The notes under the pieces are model-generated. The model was not told the origin of the DNA, did not search any database, and was given only the letters and a program-made list of their open reading frames with translations. From Cryptomeria japonica (Eukaryota; Streptophyta; Pinopsida; Cupressales; Cupressaceae), in assembly GCF_030272615.1 (NCBI RefSeq), contig NC_081415.1:417975757-418039756 (forward strand): DNA of 64,000 bases, given 5' to 3'. The position numbers were made by a program, and so were the translations under genes. The first letter of the stretch is position 1, and each line of letters starts with the position of its first letter. Positions 1-10,900 of this stretch are shown here, in pieces.

Positions 1-1012
1 CCCTCTGCGGGCAATGTAAGGTGGTAGTCTTCTCAGGGAGAAGAGTAATTGTTACCATCCTCTGCGGGCAATGTAAGATGGTAGAAAAGATCCTTGCCAC
101 CCTCTGCGGGCAATGAAAGTGGCTCCAGTCTATACTTGTGTGCAAGATGGAAGATTTTTGTTATGTAATTTCATTCTATGCTTGTGTGCAAGATGGAAGT
201 CTATTGTGTTCTGATTATATAATCCATTATTTGTTTGTGTGCAAGATGGAAGATAGAGATATTCTGATTATATTCTCTTCTCCCTAATTAAGAGGGAGTG
301 TTGGTTTTAATTAGGGTGAAGAGCGGATTCCAATTGCCTAAGGCAACATTGGAATCCGCCCTTAAGGGTTGGGCCCTTTTATCTCTTCAAAGGGTAACGT
401 GTACCCTTTAGGGCTAGGCTCTCTCTCACACCACATTGTGTGTCTCAACACCCAAAATGAAACGTCCTAAGGAATAGGGCTGGACCCAAATACCAAACGT
501 GGGAAAAGCAATTAAGAAAATAATATTAAATTATTTTGTTGCAAGCCGACCTAGATGTTTACTGCCAAAGGGGAAGATATATATATATATATATATATAA
601 CAACTTCAAGATGAAGTAAGATATTCATACACACATTACCAGCAAATGTGATATGCTCTTCTACTTTAGCGATCTGCTCTCCTACACTTGGCGAATCTGC
701 TCTTTGGCGAACTCCAAGGACATTTGGTTATAATTCTGCTTCAGCCTGTTAAAGTCATCTCCTGCTGATTTGTTCCTTGGTCATCTACATCTAGGGCATC
801 ATCCTCCATCACCTTGGCAACTTGTTGTTTGGACAGCAATCAGAGATAAGTGTTGCAATCAGAATATTGTATAATTCATAATCAGATCTGAGGATCTCTT
901 CTTGCTGGGTTTTTCCTCCTAGGAGGATTTCCCAAGGTAATGTTGTCTCGTCTCATTCATATGGTTGGTTGCTTGCTCTCTATCATTTACTAAGTTGAAA
1001 ACCCTAACAACA
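1..1012 (+). mobile_element. Copia element A, 3' end only
   Basis: This is the last non-coding part of a plus-strand LTR retrotransposon (1-298) followed by its 3' LTR (299-1012); the rest lies left of the window. A polypurine tract (AAGAGGGAG, about 290-298) sits directly before the LTR, as expected for plus-strand priming. The 3' internal part is built of short repeats: CCCTCTGCGGGCAATG-type units near 1, 60 and 103, and CTTGTGTGCAAGATGGAAG-type units near 135, 182 and 233. Similar units occur in the 3' ends of Copia C and B, so the three are related. Assignment to Ty1/copia is inferred from that relationship, since no coding sequence is visible. Confidence 0.8.
299..1012 (+). repeat. 3' LTR of Copia A
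   Basis: It starts TGTTGG and ends CAACA, with a 5-bp terminal inverted repeat (TGTTG/CAACA). A (TA)n microsatellite lies near 572-598. Near the end (about 903-940) is the motif GCTGGGTTTTTCCTCC-N-GGAGG followed by TTTCCCA, also present in the LTRs of Copia B and C. The target-site duplication cannot be tested because the 5' end is outside the window. Confidence 0.85.
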
Positions 1013-4000
1013 AACATCTATTTTCTGAGTTTATTGTTAATATGAAGGTAAAACTAACAAGTGGTTGCCACGAAACTTGTTCAAGATTATTGAGTTTGCA
1101 TTTATTATTGGGAGTTGCTAGCTTCTTGTTTATGCATGTTTTGCAAGATTATTTCTTTATTCCAATTTGTTTAGTATTTTTGGTGTTCTGGTGTTCTGGT
1201 GTTCTGAGGACATAACACATAATTGAGAAGAGAGAATGTCAATGCCCAGTTGTAACCATCCAAATTAAACAACATAGATAACACCTAGCTATAGATAGTT
1301 TGCTCATAATTTTCCATGCATGCATAGATGTAGTTAAAAGATGAAGCATGCAACAAGAATGTATTTTGAGACAAACAATTCTAGTTGGCTTTAATGCAAA
1401 CTCGCCTAATTGTAACCATTTGAGTTTAATACCATATATAGCATGTAGCTATAGATAATTTGCACATGATTTTATATGCATGTATAGATATAGATTAAAG
1501 GGAAAAACATGTGACAACAATGTATCTTGAGACACAATGCAAAATTGATGTGAAGACTAGATATGCATAGATCTATACATAGTCTAGGGACCTATGTATT
1601 CCTCTAATACTGCATTGTAAAGATATGATGCAAGGTCTTTCATTTGGGTGCATTTGTTGTTTTTTGGTTTAGGTTGGTTTTGTGTCAATGTTTGGGTCAA
1701 TAAGGTCATTTAAGACCATTTGGGATCATTTTGATCCATTTTGGAATGATTAATGACAAGTTGTAACAAAGATGTCAAAATTGTCAAAATTTGTCAAAAA
1801 GTTGTCAATGTTGTCATAACAATGTTGTCCAAAGTTGCATTTTTGGTTATGGGTAGTTGGTGGTTGGTCATAAAGTTAGAATGATTGCAAATGTATATAT
1901 ATGTAATCAAAAACTCGATTTCTGGGGTTGGAGAAGGAGAAACAAGAAGAAATTGTGGTTAGAATTTCATTTTTCAGAGTTTTTCACATGTTGCAGTCTG
2001 ATTTTCTCATTTTGTACAGACTGTATGGACTTGTAACGACCTGCGCATGATTAAATGTGATAGAGGAATGAATCACCTTTCAATTGCTTTTTGTTTCTTG
2101 AATTTTCATTGAGATTTGAGACAGATATAGCAGTTTTGGCATTGTTAGGACTGGTTTTTCCTTCATTTTCCAGTGTTACAGTCTGAAACTCGTGATTGTA
2201 CGGCCTGTATGTTATTGGTAGGGACCTGCACCCATATGGTAAAGACAGAAATATGTCTCATCTTCCATTTCCAATTGGTTTCACAAGATTTCATTGAGAT
2301 TTGAATGACACATAGCATTTTTGGTAAAAATTGTCCTGAACCCTACCTAGGGTTTCTAGTGACAAAGATTAATTCAGAACTTGTCTTCCCACAGTTGGAA
2401 ACTCGTGAAAATGGTGGGAAGGTCTGTAACAATATCAACTACAATGCCTCCAAGTGGCAGGATCTAATGTTTTATTGTGCATGAGTTATGGAATAACAAT
2501 CCTAAGAGGACAGTGTACGACAGTTTTTAGGGCGGCGAACGGAGGGTTTGATCAAACCAATTCAAAGTTGATTGAATGTTCATAGTATATGTTGTTGAAG
2601 TTTTTTATAAAAGGCTTGTAGATCTAGTTCAAGTATCTAGGCATCAAACTTGTGTTGTGTGTTTCTTTGATCCTCGAAAGGGCAGATCCATTATGCTTGT
2701 CAAGGGTGGAATGTTGCATTCATGCACTAAGATGATGTTGGGAATATGAAATGAACTTTTCCTTGAATTCAAGAAGTCCTGCAAGATGTTGCCAAACCTG
2801 ATGAGGATGTCACATGTAAGCATGCCCAAAAGAATGCTCAAGAAGGCCTAATGGTAGTGGTTTAGGGCTGATGGCCTAAGTATGCTCATGGTCTATTGAT
2901 AGGATCTTCGTAGAACATTTTGTTTTAAGTTTGTTTCCAGTCCTTTCTCTGCATCAAGATATATGAAAATATATGAAGATCATGAAAGAGATGTTGGATA
3001 ACACATAGTATGATGTTAAACTAAGTATTATTTGTTGGCATGTATTTAATTTTTTACTACACAAGAGAAGGGTTTGTAACATCCTTCAGTTGAGACAGAG
3101 ATATGTCAATACATGTGTAGTTAAGCGCTTAGCCATTGGTCTTTTGCATGCAAGGAATTCACTGACAAATCTCAATTTCCAAACAAGTAACTCATGGGTT
3201 AACAATGGAGATCAAAAAACATGCCTACAATTGAAGAATCTTGTTCCCTCATACAATAGATTTTTCTAGAATGGTCAAGGAAGTTACAATGGGCCTAAGT
3301 AAGCATATGACACAATGGATGTCACCAATGCGATGTGTGCCACTAATCAAATATGATATTAGAGAAGGGCAGTCCTACACAATCATGCACGTAAATGCTT
3401 CAACTTCTCTTTAGCTTCTGCAGTATCCAACTAATACAAGTCCCTTGACCAAACAAATCAGTTGTGTAATATATGCATGGTGATTGATTGAACAAATCAA
3501 GTACAACATTGAACATTTAATCCAGTTCTATACTTTACATGGTCGGCTATACAATGGATATGCCAAGCAAAAGCCGATTGGACAAATATCCATCAATAAA
3601 GCCAGTCTACCACACCACCCACCTGCTACAACTACACCTAATGGCAATTGATTTACTGAGTGGAATTGGCTGCAAAGACTTCCCAGAAACGAAGCAAAAT
3701 TCCTGGTAAAAAGTACACTATGAAAGCACATACTTAAAATAAAAGCCAAATAATTGGATAAGATGAGAAGGGATCTAAAGCCTTGGTTTCATCTTCAAGG
3801 ATGCATAGCAAAGACAAATTATAGTATGCTCATGTAAGCAAACAAAATTTAATTATCTCTCCTCTTGCGCAAAAGGGGCTGATCCCTGAAGTAAATATAT
3901 GGTTTAAGAATATTAGAATGCCTACAAGAATAAGCATTTTATACCATAAGGATAAAGTATAAACTAATTTAGCTACTACCAAAGGATCGTGATACCAGCC

Positions 4001-4714
4001 AGCCTATCAGACAATACAATCAACCCTTTAAATTAACCTCAACTATTTCAATAGATATCTTAAACAATTAGATGTTACTACTATCAACATAGGTGATGCA
4101 AATAATTATAATACCTCCTTGCTCTCACTTGCCTCAACATATTATATGAAAATGAGATAAAGAAACTTGAAAAACAAAGAGAAAATATTTGAGGTTAGTC
4201 CAATTATTTAAAAACGAAATGCAACCCCATCCCAGATGGATATAGGCAATGCATTACAATTATACATTCCAAGTCAAGTTGGCATGCTCATTGCAAACAA
4301 ACTTCACTTGCACAATATATGCCGGAAACTGACTCAACTTTTAAACAATCCTGACAAAAAAAATAGCCAAGATGAATATCAGAAAACAACCTACCAGTAA
4401 AAGGCCGGCCTGAAACCACTCATGTTGCTCAGTCATAGTGATACATGGCCTGGTGTTGCAATAAGGAGGTAAGGAACACCAAGTAAATGCACCATGCACT
4501 AGATAACTGAGTGCAACTTTACATCTTTTGTCTGCTTTATGATGTTTTTAGCATTGAGCTCAGCATTTACTAGTACGATAGTTTTTGAATTTGAAGATTG
4601 AACTCGTTATTGAGTAGACTAATCTGCGAAGGCCTTGTATATTTGTGCTGAAAAATAATGACAGCATTCACGAAAAACTGCTGACTAGCACCAGATTTGT
4701 GAAGACAGTAAGAT
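1013..4714. other. Non-coding 3' flank of RRP45
   Basis: No convincing gene. The proximal part (below 4714) should contain the 3' UTR of RRP45, but no clear polyadenylation signal was found. There are short TGTCAAA-type simple repeats near 1770-1830. Two loosely similar blocks of about 200 bp at 1960-2350 share phrases such as CATTGAGATTTGA and look like an old duplication or decayed transposon. Short ORFs here have no family features. Confidence 0.5.
1231..1545. repeat. Diverged tandem duplication, period about 160 bp
   Basis: Two diverged copies, with TGTAACCAT at 1251 and again at 1411. Each is followed by CTAGCTATAGATA, a CATGCAT stretch and GAATGTATTTTGAGACA (or close variants). The divergence suggests an old event. 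No function is implied. Confidence 0.6.
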
Positions 4715-4989
4715 TTAACTTTTTGCAGCTTTTTTCTTCTTCTTTCTTCTTGAATTATCCTTTATGGCATCTTGCAAACTCTGAGGTTCATTTGCAGAAA
4801 TCTTTATAACTTGCTCGTTACTTTGAATATCAGTTGCCTTTAAAGACACTAATCCAGGTGAGATTTTGTCCTGCTCCTCCAGCACAACTGCTGTCTGTTC
4901 TACTCCTGATATTGTGGCCTTCAAATCCTCCGTGGATTGGCTTGTCTTCTGCAAACTATTTCCTTGTACTGCATCTAATAATTCAGTAC
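4715..4989 (-). CDS. RRP45: RRP45 exon 9, C-terminus and stop
   Basis: Follows an AAATATGCAG acceptor 9.6 kb beyond exon 8 and ends at TAA (4717-4715). The phase fits exon 8 exactly. The low-complexity sequence ends [20 protein letters not shown], resembling the LKDAVKPKKKRKN-type tail of plant homologues and the lysine-rich tail of animal PM/Scl-75. Confidence 0.85.
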
Positions 4990-7900
4990 CTGCATATTTC
5001 AAGTGTTAACAAATGAGATGTTTGCTTTGAACAAGCAGAACCCACTTTCTAAAAACATTTTCTGATTACGAAAACAAGAAATCATGAATCAAAACAGGAG
5101 TAGTTAACATTCATAACATCTAGCAACTAGAACAATGACCAGAACTTTTATATATATATATATATATAAGAGAGTCAGCTCAGCATTAGGGCTAATATTT
5201 AAATACTTAGTTAGAAGTAGGTTGTAAAGTCAGTTATGGGGTGTGATGGACATTGTTCAATCATACTCCAAATTAAAAGTTCTGAATCAATAATGTTCTC
5301 AATTGTGTGTAATCCATTTACATTGGTCATCTAGCCATGTTCTTCAATATGGTATCAGAGCCAACTGTTGTTTTTAGGCAATCAGATGTTAATCTAGTTA
5401 CTTAAACTATAATCAGATTGAGAATAAGCAGAAATAACAATAAAGTACACAACACAAGACACAAGTACCCTGGGAAAACCTCCCTCTTGGAGGAAAAACC
5501 CAGCATCAAAGATTCAGATCGGTTCCTTTATTTATAAGCAAAGTTACCCCAAGTTTCCAGGACGGGGATGGCAGGGGATGGCGGGACGCGTTTCCGGGAC
5601 GGCAAATTTTTTTGCCAAATTTGGGGACGGCGGGGGATGGCAAAGGGGACGGCTATATAAAATATAGGAAAAATTTAAAATATATAGGAAAATTTCAAAA
5701 TTCTAAATGTTCATATGAAAACATGGATAAAGCATGCATACATACATTATATTCATATGAAAACAATAAAACATGGATATAGCATGTGTATGATACTATG
5801 AAAAGTTGAAAACATTTTAGAATGTAAATTCTGAACATACAACATTGTTAATACTCAATAGACGATATGCAATTATGCATTCATAAATCAGAATTTCAAT
5901 TCATTCACATTGTCAATATGCATATCATAATAGATATTAAAGAAATAACATACAAAATGTCAAAACAAAGAGGTTAAATTTTCCCTACTTCTATCAACGC
6001 AATTTCCCCCCATATTTTTCAATGGGGGTTTGGGGGCAGCGCCCCCAAGGTGGCGTTAAGGGGCATCGCCCCTTGCGCGCTCCCTGTCGTGATACAAGAT
6101 GGGGTCGAGGGGCAGCACCCCGTGAGGCCAAAAAAACTTATTTTTTAATAAAGGCGTTGGGTGTTATTTTTCTATTGACTCGCCGAGTTTGGCAATTTTT
6201 GGGCGATTTTCTAATCTCTGTGTCAAAATACCCAAAGGCTACACTGCTGCCATATAGTTTCATTGTCAAAATTATGAATTAAATTAATAAATTTAAAATT
6301 TAATTAATGTTATCTTTTAATTTTTAATAACAATTTGAATTAATAAGGGGCCTATATTAGAAAATTTTGAAAAAAAATTGAAAATACAACTTTTTTTCTT
6401 TTTTTAATATTTTTTAATGGCCTTAGATATGGGGGACGTCCCAGCCGTCCCTGGGACGGATTGGGGACGTCCCAGCCATCCCCGGGACGTACGGACGTCC
6501 CCCAAAGCTAGGGCAGGCATCCCCCCGTTTCGGGGACGTCCCCTCAAAATGCAAGACAATTTGGGGACGGGGGGAAACGTCCCCTGGCCATCCCCAAGTC
6601 CCCGAAACGTCCCCGGGACGGGGACGGAGGTTTTCAGGTCGGGGACGTGTCCCCGGGTAACTCTGTTTATAAGCAAATTACATGAATCAAATTACTTATC
6701 TGATTGTAGTGCCAATCTAGGGCAGACTAAACCAAGTATATGCAACTGTGGTATATCTTCAGAGAGAGCAGAATATGGACACCACTTGGAGAAGGAGATC
6801 GCTGAAGTATAGGACACCACCTTGCCCAGCAAGCTGTTCAATGGATTCGCTCAATGATCGGATAGACTTGCAGTAGTATGAAGACTTAGATCTCTTCCTT
6901 CCTTTGAAGTTCGCTAACTGAATTTACATAAGGCTAACGGAACTTGATGAAGATGATGTGATGTACTTGAAGTGTAAAATGAATCTTGTTTATATACAAG
7001 ATTCATGTTGAAGTTTTCCAAGTCGGCTTTAACCAAATTGCTGCTATTTTAAAATATTTTAGTTTTGCCCTTTTGGTGCCCAATTTGGGGCCTACATAAC
7101 TTGCAAGTTAAAACACGTTTCATTTTGGGCCCAGCCCTATTAGACATGTAGACGCTTAACCTTATTACAATATGATAATATTTTAATTGCCATAAGGAAA
7201 CACATTAAAATATAATCCGAACTAGCTATTCATTTCAACACTCCCTCTTAGCTAGAGAGGATTCTATGAATAATCAAGTCACATAGTGGCAACCATCATG
7301 GCTACTCCTATGGATGAAACAAATGATACGTTCACCATAGCTACTCCCGGAGGGTGAATGAACTCATCATGGAATTTCTTCCATGATACCCACCATACCT
7401 ACTCGCAAAGGGTGGAATTTCTTCAATGATGCCCACCATACCTACTCGTAGAGGGTGGGTCCACCATGCCTACTCGCAGAGAGTGGAATGAGGGCTTTCA
7501 CCTCAAACTTCTCCCAAAGAAGAATACATCACCACCATGCCTACTCGCAGAGGGTGGATCCACCATACCTACTAGCAGAGGGTGGAACGAAAAACTTCTC
7601 CCAAAGAAGAATGCATTACCCAAAAGATGAGGCTTTCTCTGAAGCTGAAAGAAACTGGCTCCCTCTGAGCTTGACAAGCTCCCTCTGAAGCTAAAGATGT
7701 CAAGCTCCCTCTAACATTTCCTCCTTTTAGAAAAGGAAGTCTTCATTTGACCTTTGTTCCTCTTGAGATGTCCCTATGCCAACTTCTGCAGAAGAAGCAA
7801 GACCTGAATTTGCAATCTCGAGCAAAATGACCATACTTGTCACACTTAAAGCACTAGATGTGAGATAAGTCCTTCCTTTTAATTTAGGGGCAGGATCTGA

Positions 7901-10900
7901 ATCTATGTCTCTATCCCACTTCCTTCCTTTGCCAATAACCATATGCGAAGCAAGGACTTGATTGTCTACATCATAATGATCACGCTCAATTCCTCTTGCT
8001 ATCAACCGTGACTCTTCTTGTATGCAATCTGCTCTCAAACGATCGAACTTGGGAAGTTCTGATCTTGCACTAATTCCTTGAATGTAATACTCCCAAGATG
8101 TCGGAAGACCATTGAGAGCAAGCATGGTCAAGTCACTGTCATCAACAACCTTCCCAATGGATGAGAGTTGATCTCTCAAATCAGAAATCCTGATGAAGTA
8201 TGCTATGACGGATACACCTTTCATCATCTTGATGTGATGAAGTTGTTGCTTCAAAGCTAGGGCACGGCTGGTGTTGTTGATTTCGTACATCTCTTCCATT
8301 GTCTTGAACATTTCGCTGGTAGTCTTCATCTTAGAGATGATAAGTACAATATGATCCTTCACAGAGTCAACCAGCATTCTCTGAGCTTGAAAATCTTTCT
8401 TCCTCCATGAAGTCTTTTCCTCTTCTGCCTCAGGTTCAATGGATGATCTCTCCACAAAGTCTGCAAGATCACTTCCATTTAATGCAAGCATGATTCGGAA
8501 TCTCCATGACGTGAAGTTGGATGCACCATCCAATCTATCTTCAACCCTGAGACAGTTCAACATTTCGAATGAAGTGATAAGAGCAAATGAAAGAGGACGA
8601 ATGACTACAATCAATCTGATTACCCCTACTTCGAACTTGGCTCTGATACCATGTTTTTAGGCAATCAGATGTTAATCTAGTTACTTAAACTATAATCAGA
8701 TTGAGAATAAGCAGAAATAACAATAAAGTACACAACACAAGACACAAGTACCCTGGGAAAACCTCCCTCTTGGAGGAAAAACCCAGCATCAAAGATTCAG
8801 ATCGGTTCCTTTATTTATAAGCAGATTACATGAATCAGATTACTTATCTGATTGTAGTGCCAATCTAGGGCAGACTAAACCAAGTATATGCAGCTGTGGT
8901 ATATCTTCAAAGAGAGCAGAATATCGACACCACTTGGAGAAGGAGATTGCTGAAGTATAGGACACCACCTTGCCCAGCAAGCTGTTCAATGGATTCGCTC
9001 AATGATCGGATAGACTTGTAGCAGTATGAAGACTTAGATCTCTTCCTTCCTTTGAAGTTCGCTGACTGAATTTACATAAGGCTAACGGCACTCGATGAAG
9101 ATGATGTGATGTACTTGAAGTGTAAAATGAATCTTGTTTATATACAAGATTCATGTTTAAGTTTTCCAATTCGGCTTTAACCAAATTGCCACTATTTTAA
9201 CATATTTTAGTTTTGCCCTTTTGGCGCCCAATTTGGAGCCTACATAACTTGCAAGTTATAACACGTTTCATTTTGGGCCCAGCCCTATTAGACATGTAGA
9301 CGCTTAACCTTATTACAATATGATAATATTTTAATTGCCATAAGGAAACACATTAAAATATAATCCGAACTAGCTATTCATTTCAACACCAACAGAATAT
9401 TTGTGAACTTGTGAAGAAGTATCTTGACTTGTTAATCCAAGATGACAGTCATAGGAATGGCCTAAGTTCTTTGGAGGAATGTTGAGTCGCTCTTGGGAAT
9501 TGTAATTGAGGAAGCTGAACTGAAACATGGTGCCAGTATTTCGGTTGCCAAAATTACTGCAATCTGCGGATCTGCCAATATTTCAAATGATAAAACTGTG
9601 GATCAGTTTTCCACTGTAGATTACTTGTTTTCTGAATTTGAACAAAATGTCTTAAATCTTCCACTTGAGACATTCCCCAAGCTCAAGGAGAAAGTCCAGA
9701 GATGCAAATGTGCATCCTCCCTTGTTATAGCCATTAAACAAAGTTCCAGAAGTACCTGGAACTTGAGGGAAGTGGCAGCAGTGAATGAATGAAATGACAG
9801 CTCAGAAGGCGGCCCAGCAAATGGATATATATATGCTCTGGGTGTACACATTGTAATTTCTGACCTGGGGGGTATATGATCAATAGGAGGACAAAATAAT
9901 GAGACACTTGTGCAAGTCAGTTCATTACCGGATGAGAGAATTACCATTAACTTTAAGCAACTACACATTTAGTCAAGATCTAAAATCTTCCTTTCCAAAA
10001 AAATTTAAAATAAACATTCTAACAAAACTGATGCTCAGGCAACAGCCTTCAGTTTTGAAGTCTCTTCATTATCCCAACTTCTTTAGTTAAATATTTCTTG
10101 GAAGCAGGTCATTCAGAATCAACCACAGTTTTTTTTATTACTTGGAGGGGGTCAATCTCTTACCCTCTAGTAATTAAGGGCTGTCATCCCCCAACCTGGA
10201 TTATTTGCCTGATGACACCCCCTCTCTACCAGTCAGCCCACCCAACAGACTACCATCTTCTAATAATTCTGTTATGCAATGCCCTGCTTATTTTGCTCTA
10301 TCCTGCCTCATCTATAGAGATTGTAAATTGATCTCCTCTTCAGTGCTGATATTAGTTTTTTTATGGGTCTGGGTCTCCAGTTTAGGGACAGTGGATTGGA
10401 CACATATTGAGAAGGCTCAAAATATCATACTAAATCATACAACTTGTTGCAAAAGGACATTTCTAATTTGCATTGTCCAGACCAAGTTTGTTACCTAGCC
10501 CCTTCTTTTGAGAATGTCTTCAGGCTCATTCAAATAGCCCAGAACCAGCTGTAAAGAGTTTCAAAATAACACTTTTTTGAATTAAAAAAGATAAAAACCT
10601 AAACTGACCCTAAAAAGTGACATAGAAATCAATTAAAACCAAAGGACAAAAACAAAACAAAATCCCTAGCTTTTGTTCCTCAATCACTCAGAACTCCATT
10701 TCAACTCATTGCTCAAAGCTGCAAATTTTCTTTGCCTTCAAACATCATACCCTCACCCTCAAGGAGTGTTAGATAAGTGCCAGGAAGATTGAGGAGTTTG
10801 CAATAAAAAGAATCTCCATTCAAGTTTTTGGTGTCTTTTATGTTTGTTTGTTTTTTCCCTTTCCAACCTTCACAAGAGCTTCTGTTGCTTTTTAAAATGG

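Larger units (their letters stand above)
5366..9388 (-). mobile_element. Copia element B, gag-only non-autonomous retrotransposon
   Basis: A complete minus-strand element with a CCAAC target duplication at 5361-5365 and 9389-9393. LTRs of about 740 bp (5366-7240, split by hAT-1; and 8652-9388) flank an internal region of only 1411 bp (7241-8651). The primer-site complement (GGCTCTGATACCA, 8639-8651) abuts the right LTR. The polypurine tract complement (CTCCCTCTTA) follows the left LTR. Only gag is present; protease, integrase, RT and RNase H are absent rather than decayed. This matches the TR-GAG type of dependent element. LTR differences are roughly 2% by eye. Confidence 0.88.

Noticed and set aside
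1-260. Possible CRISPR or satellite from the spaced CTTGTGTGCAAG units
   Set aside because: Few copies, position just before the polypurine tract of Copia A, and the same units in Copia C.
2644-3749. Short minus-strand ORFs (65 and 73 codons)
   Set aside because: No family motif, no splice context and ordinary A+T-rich composition; expected by chance.
4834-5016. Plus-strand ORF over RRP45 exon 9
   Set aside because: It is the reverse of the real exon, whose splice acceptor and phase fit RRP45.
6022-6812. ORFs on both strands within hAT-1
   Set aside because: They arise from the GC-rich subterminal repeats and hairpins; low complexity and no transposase features.
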